Below, piece after piece: positions 43,020 to 51,970 of a stretch of 64,000 bases of DNA (within the stretch, counting starts at the first letter, position 1; each line of letters starts with the position of its first letter). A program made the translations under genes and the position numbers. Below the pieces are notes generated by a model, which ran no database searches, was not told the DNA's origin, and saw only the letters and a list, made by a program, of their open reading frames with translations. Origin of the DNA: Bryobacteraceae bacterium (lineage in GTDB: Bacteria; Acidobacteriota; Terriglobia; Bryobacterales; Bryobacteraceae); the NCBI GenBank assembly GCA_025056455.1, contig JANWVY010000011.1, forward strand, positions 62,001 to 126,000, in the 5' to 3' direction.

Positions 43020-44333
43020 ATGCTCCAGACCCGAATCCTTCGTGCCCTCCCCCGATGTTTCCTCTGGCTTAGCTGGGCTGTTTGGGCCCTTCCTTTGAGC
43101 TGGAACGTGCTCGAAGGGGCTACGCCCCGGACTTCGCAACTAGCGAATCCCTCCAACCGCAAAACGGTGTCCAAGGCACCAGCCCGAGCCAAACGGCCGG
43201 CGGCGCGAAATACCAATTCGAAAGCGGTTTCACAGAGCCGGGCCATGGCGCCGAATGCCGGCGTTCACAAAGCCTTAGTGTCTGTTGCCGGCCGCACGCG
43301 ACGGGTGGTGGTCCGGCGCGCTGCTTATCGCAGCGCCTATTCCCCGTTCATTCGAAGCGGGCCCTGGAGGGAGCCCACTTTCGCCGATTCCTCGGATGGC
43401 GACATTGTGGACGGAGAAGACCCCGTGGTTCGCCGTGCGGCGGTCGAGGCGTTAGGGCCCTTTAATGGCGCCGTGGTCGTGGTCGACCCGTTTACCGGGC
43501 GTATTTTGTCGTTAGTAAACCAGAAATTAGCGCTCAAGGGTGGCTTCCAACCTTGCTCCACCATCAAGGTCGTAGCGGCACTGGCCGCGCTGAGCGAAGG
43601 CATTATCGACAAGTCGACGACTTTCCCCTCTGTGGGTCGCCGCATGGACCTAACCGAGGCGCTCGCTGTCTCCAATAACCCCTACTTTGCGGTCCTCGGT
43701 GAACGGCTGGGCTTTGAGCGAGTGAGCTACTACGCCCGCTTGTTTGGACTGGGTGAGAAGGCTGGGTTGAACATCGCAGGCGAGCAACCGGGGCTTCTTC
43801 CGCTAGAACCTCCACCGAGCGGGGTTGGCATGATGACCAGTTTCGGATCGGGCATCACCCTAACGCCGCTGCAACTGGCCGCCCTGATTTCCACCATCGC
43901 CAACGGCGGAACTCTGTATTACCTGCAACACCCGGAAACGAAGGAAGAGGTTGAGCGTTTCGTTCCACGCGTCAAGCGCCGGCTCGACATTCGTCCTTGG
44001 ATTGCGGACCTGTTGCCCGGTTTGAGTGGTGCCGTAGAGTGGGGCACAGCGCGCCGCGCCGGAGTGAACCATTCCGAATTGATTTTCGGCAAAACTGGAA
44101 CGTGTACTGACGAACGTTCCCCGACGCATTTGGGCTGGTTCGGGAGCTTCAACGACGCGGGTCGAAACAAGCTGGTCGTGGTCGTTTTGCTAACAGGTGG
44201 CGGTTCCGTGAATGGTCCCGTTGCTTCTGGCATTGCCGGAGCTGTTTATCGCAACCTTTCTTCGCAGAATTATTTTGCCCAGGCCCGCTATCTTTCCCCG
44301 AATTCCCTGCTGGCGGCCGAGGTGTATCGCTGA
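43020..44333 (+). CDS. Stand-alone penicillin-binding transpeptidase domain protein
   Basis: 437 residues. An N-terminal hydrophobic segment (10-29) acts as signal or anchor, followed by a Lys/Arg/Ala-rich linker (about 45-110) and a penicillin-binding transpeptidase domain (about 135-425). All three active-site motifs are present: STIK (180-183), SNN (218-220) and KTG (358-360). There is no dimerisation, pedestal or glycosyltransferase domain as in class A/B PBPs. The domain includes FGSGITLTPLQLAALISTIA, typical of transpeptidases rather than beta-lactamases. It could be a D,D-transpeptidase or a class-D-type relative. Confidence 0.82.
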   Translation: MLQTRILRALPRCFLWLSWAVWALPLSWNVLEGATPRTSQLANPSNRKTVSKAPARAKRPAARNTNSKAVSQSRAMAPNAGVHKALVSVAGRTRRVVVRRAAYRSAYSPFIRSGPWREPTFADSSDGDIVDGEDPVVRRAAVEALGPFNGAVVVVDPFTGRILSLVNQKLALKGGFQPCSTIKVVAALAALSEGIIDKSTTFPSVGRRMDLTEALAVSNNPYFAVLGERLGFERVSYYARLFGLGEKAGLNIAGEQPGLLPLEPPPSGVGMMTSFGSGITLTPLQLAALISTIANGGTLYYLQHPETKEEVERFVPRVKRRLDIRPWIADLLPGLSGAVEWGTARRAGVNHSELIFGKTGTCTDERSPTHLGWFGSFNDAGRNKLVVVVLLTGGGSVNGPVASGIAGAVYRNLSSQNYFAQARYLSPNSLLAAEVYR

Positions 44334-44353
44334 TCGTCCGGGGTGCCCCGTTT

Positions 44354-44380
44354 AGGAACCCGCAGTCCGGCGGCCGGTTC
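44354..44380. terminator. Weak inverted repeat between converging transpeptidase and ATPase genes
   Basis: GGAACC, 15 bases, GGTTCC, in the 75-base gap between converging genes; a second short repeat GAGCA-TCGCT-TGCTC follows near 44397. Neither has a T-run. Weak support for a shared terminator. Confidence 0.25.
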
Positions 44381-44408
44381 CAATGGGAGCAGGCCGAGCA
44401 TCGCTTGC

Positions 44409-46811
44409 TCAGACTTCTTCTCGCTCTTGCGGCGTCCAGACTAGAGCACAAAGCTTCACCGCGATGTGGGTTTTTTTCGGTCGCACGGTAAACGTTTCAA
44501 ACTGTTCGTTGGCCACATCGTACTGCGCGGCGAGCGCTTCCGATTCCTGTTCGATTTGCTGTTGCAGTTCCTCATACTGGGCTTGGAGGTTTTCGAGATT
44601 GTCTTCCGCGAACCCTGCCTGTTGCGACTGTTTACGGATGCGGTTGACGCCTTTGATCGCTCCGGTTGCTTTGCCCAGGGCGGTTGAAGTTTTGCGTGAG
44701 CCGAGCAGCGCTCCGAAAATGCTTGTACCAATCGAGATCACGCTGCTAATGAGCTCGGATTGAGACTCCTGCTTTTCCTTTCGCAGGAGTTGTTCCGCCC
44801 GCCGGATTTTATCCTCGAGCGTTCGTAGCTTGGTTTCATACTTTTTCCGCAACTCTGTTACGGCCGCGTCACGTTGCTCTCGCGCCACGGTTTGCAGCCG
44901 GATGCGGAAATCCCGCTCGGATTCTTCGGGCTTGGAGGTCTCGCCCGTGGAAGGGCTATAGAAGAGGTCAAGCCGCTGATTGGCATACAACCAATTCGCA
45001 AAATCCCGGCTCCAGCTAGCGTAGTTTTTCGCCTTTCCAGCAGCTGGCGGCAGGGGGAGAAAACGCGCCCCCTCTGCTGGCGCCTGCTCTAAATCTCCCG
45101 CTTCAAGTTCGGACTCCTCGGCATCCTCCCAGCTGATAGGCGTAGCATCGGAAGTGATCGGCGCAAGTAAAGCGATCTTGCGGTCGAGATCAATTTGCCG
45201 CTTCGGATCCAGAAACTTCACGTCGGCGCAGGCAAATAGTTTGGGAGCGTAGACCACCGCACCGCCCGAGCGTGCTGGAACAAAATACTGAGGGACGTCG
45301 GGAGGCAGGACGGGCCGGATCGCACTGGCTCCGTCGGAGGAATTCGTCGCCCGGCTTTTCAAGGCAGCACCGCTCGGGCCCGCCACAACGGGCTTGCGAC
45401 CCTGCATTAACATCCGGATTTGCGAGCGGGTGAGTGGACCTCGCAAATACGACATCGCCCACCGCGTTTCAAACACAATCGGCGCGCCGCGGTGCACGTT
45501 GTTCATCAGGAAAATACGATTTCCGAGGCCGGACAGCATTTGATCGATTTTTTGACGGTCGAAGCCACCGCTCAAACCAGCGCTTGCAGCAACGCCTTCG
45601 AGTCCATCGAGCACGCGATTCTTATCGCGCTCGGTCTGCAAGCGTCCAATCCACCAGGTTCCAGCGTTGGAAAGCGCTTTGTAGTCGAGGTCCACGGGGT
45701 TCTGAGTGGCGAGCACCACGCCCAGCCCGAAGGCACGCGCCTGCTTGAGCAACGTCAAAAACGGCCGCTTGGAAGGTGGCTCGCCGATGGGCGGCAAATA
45801 GCCGAAGATCTCGTCCATGTAGAGCAGGGCGCGCAAACTCGTCGTTCCCGATTGTTGCCGCATCCAGCTCAGCGTCTGGTTGAGCAGCAGCGAGACGAAA
45901 AACATCCGCTCGCTGTCATTCAGATGGGCAATGGACAGGATTGACATGCGCGGCTTACCGTGGGCATCGTACAGCAGCGACTGTACATCCAGCGGCTCAC
46001 CCTCTAACCAAGCTTCAAAACCAGGCGAAGCGAGCAGGTTGTTCAACATCATGGCCAGCTGGAAACGGTCCTTGCTCGGATAAAACGCCTCCGTTTCAAG
46101 CACGCCAATCCGGGCCAGTGGCGGGGCCTGGATCTGGCTGATCAGTGCGGGCAAATCGAGGTCTTGCCCGTTGCGCCAGGCTTGATCCAGCAGTGTCGAA
46201 ATCAGAATGTGTTCCCGGCTTTGAATAGGGTCGGCGTTTATGCCCAGCAATCCAAGTAAGGCGGTTGCCGTCGCGCTCACACGCTCGCGGAAAAGCTCCC
46301 GGTCTTCCACCAACTCGGGCGGCGGCGCAGCGAAAGAACGCACAACGGAAACTGGAATTCCGGCATCGCTACCCGGCGTGTAAATGGCAAAATCGCAGTT
46401 GCGCCGTAAGTTGGCGATGCGTTGCCCGTCTTGGCCCCAAGCGGCGAGCCCCTTCTGCCACAGCTCAGCTTGTTGCCGCGCAAATTCCTGCGTCGAGAGT
46501 CCCTTGCGCCGGGCATCGTCCTCGTTCACCCAGGGCAGGAAATCGTCGGGCTTCAAGTCTGGAAAGGTCAGCAATAAGTTGCCGAGATCGCCTTTTGGGT
46601 CGATGATTAAAGCCGGAATGGAATCCATGGCTGCTTCTTCCAGCAAGCTGAGACAAAGGCCCGTCTTGCCGCTGCCTGTCATTCCCACGCAAACGCCGTG
46701 CGTTACCAGATCCCGTGACTCGTAGAGAACGGGGCTGTCCAGAGGCTTGCGGTTGGCCAGATCGTAATGGCGGCCCAAATAAAAAATGCCAAGCTTTTCG
46801 AAATCCTGCAT
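44409..46811 (-). CDS. HerA/FtsK-like P-loop ATPase with C-terminal coiled coil
   Basis: 800 residues. Walker A is GMTGSGKT (43-50), preceded by the RDLVTHGVCV strand, and followed by IDPKGDLGNLLLTFPDL, the HerA-family second strand. Walker B is LRALLYMDEIFGYLPP, followed by a sensor region (FGLGVVLATQNPVDLDYKAL). From about 620 there is a Glu/Lys-rich coiled coil, then a short Gly/Ala-rich hydrophobic patch (SIGTSIFGALLG) and another coiled coil. Hexameric DNA-pumping ATPase is the family role. No NurA or other nuclease gene is adjacent, and the substrate is unknown. ATG 46811 matches the family start. Confidence 0.75.
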   Translation of the reverse strand: MQDFEKLGIFYLGRHYDLANRKPLDSPVLYESRDLVTHGVCVGMTGSGKTGLCLSLLEEAAMDSIPALIIDPKGDLGNLLLTFPDLKPDDFLPWVNEDDARRKGLSTQEFARQQAELWQKGLAAWGQDGQRIANLRRNCDFAIYTPGSDAGIPVSVVRSFAAPPPELVEDRELFRERVSATATALLGLLGINADPIQSREHILISTLLDQAWRNGQDLDLPALISQIQAPPLARIGVLETEAFYPSKDRFQLAMMLNNLLASPGFEAWLEGEPLDVQSLLYDAHGKPRMSILSIAHLNDSERMFFVSLLLNQTLSWMRQQSGTTSLRALLYMDEIFGYLPPIGEPPSKRPFLTLLKQARAFGLGVVLATQNPVDLDYKALSNAGTWWIGRLQTERDKNRVLDGLEGVAASAGLSGGFDRQKIDQMLSGLGNRIFLMNNVHRGAPIVFETRWAMSYLRGPLTRSQIRMLMQGRKPVVAGPSGAALKSRATNSSDGASAIRPVLPPDVPQYFVPARSGGAVVYAPKLFACADVKFLDPKRQIDLDRKIALLAPITSDATPISWEDAEESELEAGDLEQAPAEGARFLPLPPAAGKAKNYASWSRDFANWLYANQRLDLFYSPSTGETSKPEESERDFRIRLQTVAREQRDAAVTELRKKYETKLRTLEDKIRRAEQLLRKEKQESQSELISSVISIGTSIFGALLGSRKTSTALGKATGAIKGVNRIRKQSQQAGFAEDNLENLQAQYEELQQQIEQESEALAAQYDVANEQFETFTVRPKKTHIAVKLCALVWTPQEREEV

Positions 46812-46875
46812 AACGTGCAATTCACTAGTGTAATCAGTAGACAGAGTCAACCTGTGTGGTGAAGGAATTAACCAT

Positions 46876-48195
46876 ATGAAAAGGTTCACGAAGGGCATGT
46901 TCGTGCCGCTCTTTCTTTGCCAAGCGTGGCCAGCGAACGCCCGAGGAGATTCATCGGAACGCGCGCGCCGCATTCAAACGGTAGTGAAAACGCGGGGTTT
47001 TGTTGCCTTGTGGGATTTCGTGCTGCGCGGCTCAGACGGGCGCTTTGATGCTCACAAGGCCAAGAACGTTTCGCAGGACTTACGTTTGGATGCCACGAAC
47101 TATGTGCGCGAGTTTTGGAACCTTGGCCGCGCTGCCACCTACGAAGATTTCCCCCTGCTGGGTCGCGGTCCGTTTGGCCAGGCCATCCAGATCCGCAAGG
47201 AAAGCGATCCCAACTTCCGGCCCTCGCTGATGATTCCGCGGGATCGCATCCATAACTCGCGACTCGACGTCAAAGGTCCGGGAAAAAGCGTTTCCGTGGT
47301 CGCGTGGATCATTCGCGAAAGCGGCGCTCACGCCATCGCCGGCATCTGGCATGAAGGCACTGATCTGAAAACCGGTGGGCCGCCAGCCACGCGAATCGAA
47401 CGCGGGAAAAGACAATACGCTTTGTTTCTTGGCTTAGCGGCCAATCCAGGCGGTGCAGCAGGCCACGTTTCGGAAAATGGAGAAAAATCCTTTGGCGACC
47501 GCTATGCACGCAATCTTTCCGTTACGCCAGAGAAAGTGCCGGAGCTTGCCGCCGACTCCCCTCCTGAACAACTCGACGCGGCTTGGGCTGTGGTAGCCTT
47601 CGCCTTTGACAATCAGCGCAACACCGTTACTTCTTATCTGAACGGCGTCGCAACGGAATATTGGATTGACAATCCTTCGCAACACCCCTTCTACCAGTGG
47701 CCTGCGCGCGGATGGTTGCAAGCCCAGCTCCACGCCCAGCCAGGCCAGCAAGAAGGCGAGGATCCTTCATTTCCCCGCGACCAGTTTTACCAGCCTCCCG
47801 AAGACAAGCCCCGCCGGCGGACAATACTTTCCCAAACCGCAGACCAGCGCACCGAGCTGCATGAATTTGCATTTACGAAGGTGAAGGTCACACTTCGCAG
47901 ACAGGCGTCGGGTAAATTCGTGGTGGAGAAACGAGAACTAGCTGCTCTGCGTGTTAATCCCTTTTGGTTCGCCCACGATCTGTATTCGCCCTCGAGCCTG
48001 AGCGAAGGTGGGCCCTTCACCATCGGGCGTGTGATTCAAAGCAATCGCGGTCTTGGCACGACCGGCTACCTCGGGGCCGTGGCCGTTTTCGATCGTGCCC
48101 TGTCGCCTTCCGAAATGGCGCGACTCGCGCAGATTCGAAAGCCGGTCCCCGCGCCTGCTTCGAAGGAAGCTCTCGCCCCCAGAATGGCGCCTTAG
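46876..48195 (+). CDS. Secreted LamG/concanavalin-like domain protein
   Basis: 439 residues. Signal peptide (about 1-22). The body reads as a laminin-G-like or concanavalin-type beta sandwich: GFVALWDFVLRGSDGRFDAH, SVVAWIIRESGAHAIAGIWH, YALFLGLAANPGGAAGHVSE, NTVTSYLNGVATEYW, and a last segment GYLGAVAVFDRALSPSEMAR typical of LamG ends. An inserted region near 270-350 is family-specific. Probably binds carbohydrate or another surface ligand. Divergent from the ATPase gene with 64 bases between. AAGGA lies about nine bases before the ATG. Confidence 0.75.
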   Translation: MKRFTKGMFVPLFLCQAWPANARGDSSERARRIQTVVKTRGFVALWDFVLRGSDGRFDAHKAKNVSQDLRLDATNYVREFWNLGRAATYEDFPLLGRGPFGQAIQIRKESDPNFRPSLMIPRDRIHNSRLDVKGPGKSVSVVAWIIRESGAHAIAGIWHEGTDLKTGGPPATRIERGKRQYALFLGLAANPGGAAGHVSENGEKSFGDRYARNLSVTPEKVPELAADSPPEQLDAAWAVVAFAFDNQRNTVTSYLNGVATEYWIDNPSQHPFYQWPARGWLQAQLHAQPGQQEGEDPSFPRDQFYQPPEDKPRRRTILSQTADQRTELHEFAFTKVKVTLRRQASGKFVVEKRELAALRVNPFWFAHDLYSPSSLSEGGPFTIGRVIQSNRGLGTTGYLGAVAVFDRALSPSEMARLAQIRKPVPAPASKEALAPRMAP

Positions 48196-48238
48196 GACTG
48201 CGGTGAAAAGCGGTGGTCCTTAGCTGTATGCTTTTCCT

Positions 48239-51200
48239 ATGGTCTTTTTGCTTTGGTTAGGTCTTTCTCTGGTTTCCTTGCTCTCTGCTCAATCCGTGAC
48301 TTCCGTCAGCGGAGTGGTTTCCGACCCGACGGGGGCTGTGATTCCAGGCGCAACGATCTCGCTTGAAAACACAGCCACGGGCGCCAAGCGTGAAACCACG
48401 AGCGACGCCGCCGGGAGATATCTGGTGCCGCAACTGCCGCCCGGCAACTATAAACTTGTGGCTCGAAGCTCTGGCTTTGCCGACGTGGTGATTTCCGAGC
48501 TGCGCCTGCTGGTCAACTCGCCGGCGACCGTTCCCATTGTGTTTACAAAAGTAGGCTCCGTGACCGAGAGCGTTTCGGTGAGCGGTGAAACAACTGGCAT
48601 CAACACCGTGGACGCCAGTCTTGGCAACGCTTTCGGTTCTCGGCCGATTCTGCAGCTTCCTCTGGAAGGGCGAAACGTCGTGGGACTACTGTCGCTTCAG
48701 CCAGGCGTCACATTCCTTGGCGAAAACCAGACGAGTTCGCGGAATGGCGCGGTCAATGGGGGCAAGTCCGACCAAGCGAATGTCACCCTCGATGGCATTG
48801 ACGTGAATGATCAGCAGGATCGATCCGCCTTTACCAGCGTTCTGCGCGTCACGCTCGATTCTGTTCAGGAGTTCCGGGTCACCACGACAAACGCCAACGC
48901 CGATCTGGGCCGTTCCTCTGGAGCGCAGATTGCGCTTGTGACCAAGAGTGGCACCAACGAACTTCACGGCTCACTATATGAGTTTCATCGCAACACAGCT
49001 ACGACAGCGAACTCCTTCTTCAACAACGCTGCTACCCCGGCCGTCGCTCGACCCAAACTGATCCGCAACACCTTTGGGGCCTCGGCTGGCGGTCCCCTTC
49101 GCAAGAACCGTCTTTTTCTATTTGGCAATTACGAAGGGCGGCGGGACGCCCGCGAAAGCACGGTCAACCGCACAGTACCTACGGAGACCTTCCGGCAGGG
49201 CATCTTGCGGTATGTGCGCCGCGACAACTCCATCGGACAATTAAGCCCGGCCGATATCCGCCGTCTTGATCCGCGCGGCCTTGGCGTCAACGCGGAGGTG
49301 TTAAAGCTCTTTCAAAGCTACCCCTTGCCAAACAACACTAATGTGGGAGATGGCTTGAATACCGCTGGTTTCCTCTTTGTGGCCCCGACGCCCGTTCGAT
49401 GGAACACCTATATTGCAAGGCTAGACTTCAATCCTTCCGATTCCGGCCGGCATCACGTATTTGTGCGCGGCAATTTACAAAATGACCGCGATGTTGGTAC
49501 GCCACAGTTTCCCGGTGATCCGCCCAACCGCGTAAATTTAAACAACAGCAAAGGGCTTGCCGTTGGATATACGGCGATTCTCAAACCCACCTTGACGGGA
49601 GTATTCCGCTACGGGTTTACGCGGCAAGGCGTGGAAAGCAGCGGCACGCAGACGCGGCCCGCCGTTGGATTCCTGGGCTTGGATGATCGCTTCGGTCTCA
49701 CTACGAGCGCGATTCGCATTCTTCCCGTCACCAACACGGCCCAAGATTTCACTTGGATTCGCAGCGCGCATAGCCTTCAATTTGGCGCCGTGCAGCGGTT
49801 CATTCGCAACAATCGCAACAACTATAACAACTCCTTTCACTCGGCCCAGGTGCGCGCCTCGCGCCTGCGCGACGGCGGAGCATCACTCGAAGTTCCAGAC
49901 CTCAATCCACGCAACTCCGATGCCTATCGCACCAACATCATCAACCTCCTGGGCGTCATCTCGACTGGCAGCGCGAACTATAACTACGATCTTCAGGGGA
50001 ATGTCCAGCCCGTGGGTACGCCCGTCGCGCGGCGTTTCCGTACGGATGAATGGGAGTTTTATTTTCAAGACACCTGGAGGATGTCCCGCGCCTTGACCCT
50101 AACTGCCGGGCTCCGCTATTCGCTAATGACACCCATTGAAGAAGCGAACGGGATGATTGTGAGTCCAACGCCTGCACTGGGCGCATGGTTTGATGAGCGT
50201 GGCGGCCTGGCCCAGCAAGGGCGCCCGCAGAGCGCGGTCACGCCAATTCGCTATGTTCCGGTTCGCTCGCCAGGGGGGCTGCCACTCTATGCGTTCCACA
50301 AAAAGAACTTGGCGCCCCGCTTCGCCCTGGCCTACGCTCCTCAGGCGCGCTCCGGCCTGGCGAGGTTTTTGTTCGGCGAACCGGGCTCGACCGCGATTCG
50401 CGCCGGCTGGGGCATGTTTTATGACCTCATCGGCAATAGCCTGATTCTACGCTCCGATGCTGGCTCCTTCGGGCTTCAAACCTCAATTCAAAGTGCTGGC
50501 AGTTTGTTTACAACGGAAACGGGACCGCGTTTTACTGGCGTTTTTGATTTACCTGAGGTGTTGATCCCGCCACCGCCCCGGATGAGTTTCCCTGTGGAAG
50601 CGCCCTTTACGTTTGCCCGTGGATCGAACATCGATTCGCAAATTCGACCCCCTTACACCATGAACATGACGTTCTCAATCGGCCGCGAGTTCAAAAGTGG
50701 GCTGTTTGTGCAAGGTTCGTATGTGAGCCGCCTGTCGCGACGGTCACTGGCGCAAGCCGACACCGCAACTCCGGTCAACCTGGTCGATCCGGTTTCGGGA
50801 ATGACTTACTATCAGGCTGCGACCCAGCTTGCCTTGCTGGCCAAAGCGGGAGTGCCGGTCAATCAAGCCCCAAGAATCCCCTTCTGGGAAAACCTTTGGA
50901 ATTCGGCCCCCAACTCGACGCTCACCCCCACCCAAACGGCTTATCAAAAATTCCTGCAACGGCGAGTGGATTATTCCACGGCGCTTGAGGATCTCGACCG
51001 TTTCTGTGATCCAGCTTGTTCGAAGCTAGGTCCCAACGCGCTGTATGACCGTCAATTTGCTTCGCTCACGACGTGGCGGTCGATTGCTGGCGGTTCCTAT
51101 CACGCTATGCAGTGGACCATCCGGCAGCGATTTCGAGCTGGCGTGGAATTCGGGTTCAACTACACTTGGTCGCGCTCAATTGACCTGTCCAGCCGCGCTG

Positions 51201-51871
51201 AAAGCGATGGCACCGGTCCCACGTTCGGCTTCATTACCCAACCCTGGGAGCCCCGTCAACACAAAGCGGTTTCTGATTACGACATGACCCATCAGTGGAA
51301 CGCCAACTGGGTGGCGGAGCTTCCTTTCGGCAGAGGAAAGCGTTTTGGCAACCGCGGGGGCTGGACCAACCTCTGGATTGGCGGCTGGCAGCTCTCCGGC
51401 ATCTACCGCCACAGCTCGGGTCTCCCCATCTCGGTCTCAAACGGTCGGAACTGGCCAACCAACTGGCAGTGGCAGGGCTATGCCACGCCGCTTGGCCCGG
51501 TGCCCGGCGTGAAAACCACAAAGAATGCGCCTGCCGTCACCGGTTTGGGTGGCCCGAATCTCTTCCGCGATCCCAACGCGGCGCTAGCGGCTTTCGATTT
51601 CACCCTCCCGGGACAAATCGGCAACCGCAACGGGCTGCGTGGGGACGGCTACTTCACAATCGATCTGGGAGTGAACAAACGGTTCCAGATGCCCTATTCC
51701 GAGAAACATTCTCTTCAGATTCGCTGGGAAACATTCAACTTCACCAACTCAGTTCGCTTCGACGTTGCGTCCGCATCACTGAGCTTGTCCAACCAAGGCA
51801 CGTTTGGACGTTATGGCGGTGTACTGACGCAGCCGCGCGTCATGCAGTTTGGCGCGCGATACGAATTCTGA
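48239..51871 (+). CDS. TonB-dependent receptor with carboxypeptidase-like N-terminal domain
   Basis: 1210-residue outer-membrane protein of the acidobacterial Oar/CarboxypepD_reg type. Signal peptide (1-18), then a carboxypeptidase-regulatory-like beta domain (about 20-110): GVVSDPTGAVIPGATISLEN and RYLVPQLPPGNYKLVARSSG. A plug region contains LPLEGRNVVGLLSLQPGV and VTKSGTNELHGSLYEFHRN. A large beta barrel occupies the rest, and the last residue is an aromatic Phe (FGARYEF). Such receptors take up large substrates such as glycans or peptides. No SusD, TonB or ExbBD gene is next to it. Alone in its transcript as far as seen. Confidence 0.93.
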   Translation: MVFLLWLGLSLVSLLSAQSVTSVSGVVSDPTGAVIPGATISLENTATGAKRETTSDAAGRYLVPQLPPGNYKLVARSSGFADVVISELRLLVNSPATVPIVFTKVGSVTESVSVSGETTGINTVDASLGNAFGSRPILQLPLEGRNVVGLLSLQPGVTFLGENQTSSRNGAVNGGKSDQANVTLDGIDVNDQQDRSAFTSVLRVTLDSVQEFRVTTTNANADLGRSSGAQIALVTKSGTNELHGSLYEFHRNTATTANSFFNNAATPAVARPKLIRNTFGASAGGPLRKNRLFLFGNYEGRRDARESTVNRTVPTETFRQGILRYVRRDNSIGQLSPADIRRLDPRGLGVNAEVLKLFQSYPLPNNTNVGDGLNTAGFLFVAPTPVRWNTYIARLDFNPSDSGRHHVFVRGNLQNDRDVGTPQFPGDPPNRVNLNNSKGLAVGYTAILKPTLTGVFRYGFTRQGVESSGTQTRPAVGFLGLDDRFGLTTSAIRILPVTNTAQDFTWIRSAHSLQFGAVQRFIRNNRNNYNNSFHSAQVRASRLRDGGASLEVPDLNPRNSDAYRTNIINLLGVISTGSANYNYDLQGNVQPVGTPVARRFRTDEWEFYFQDTWRMSRALTLTAGLRYSLMTPIEEANGMIVSPTPALGAWFDERGGLAQQGRPQSAVTPIRYVPVRSPGGLPLYAFHKKNLAPRFALAYAPQARSGLARFLFGEPGSTAIRAGWGMFYDLIGNSLILRSDAGSFGLQTSIQSAGSLFTTETGPRFTGVFDLPEVLIPPPPRMSFPVEAPFTFARGSNIDSQIRPPYTMNMTFSIGREFKSGLFVQGSYVSRLSRRSLAQADTATPVNLVDPVSGMTYYQAATQLALLAKAGVPVNQAPRIPFWENLWNSAPNSTLTPTQTAYQKFLQRRVDYSTALEDLDRFCDPACSKLGPNALYDRQFASLTTWRSIAGGSYHAMQWTIRQRFRAGVEFGFNYTWSRSIDLSSRAESDGTGPTFGFITQPWEPRQHKAVSDYDMTHQWNANWVAELPFGRGKRFGNRGGWTNLWIGGWQLSGIYRHSSGLPISVSNGRNWPTNWQWQGYATPLGPVPGVKTTKNAPAVTGLGGPNLFRDPNAALAAFDFTLPGQIGNRNGLRGDGYFTIDLGVNKRFQMPYSEKHSLQIRWETFNFTNSVRFDVASASLSLSNQGTFGRYGGVLTQPRVMQFGARYEF

Positions 51872-51957
51872 ACCTAATCCGTACGGCCTGCAGTCTTGCT
51901 GGACCGCCATACACTGTCTCTCCGGTGAGCGCCCCTAGCCCGGCCGTTGCGGTGTGT

Positions 51958-51963
51958 TAACAT
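51958..51963 (+). promoter_or_regulatory. -10-like TAACAT before MBL-fold gene
   Basis: TAACAT seven bases before the GTG at 51971, with no ribosome site. This spacing supports the GTG as the leaderless start. Confidence 0.35.
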
Positions 51964-51970
51964 CCAAACC

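Noticed and set aside
51295-51960. 221-codon plus-strand frame inside the end of the TonB-dependent receptor
   Set aside because: The receptor frame runs to a normal C-terminal Phe. The other frame is an overlapping shadow with no signal, domain or ribosome site.
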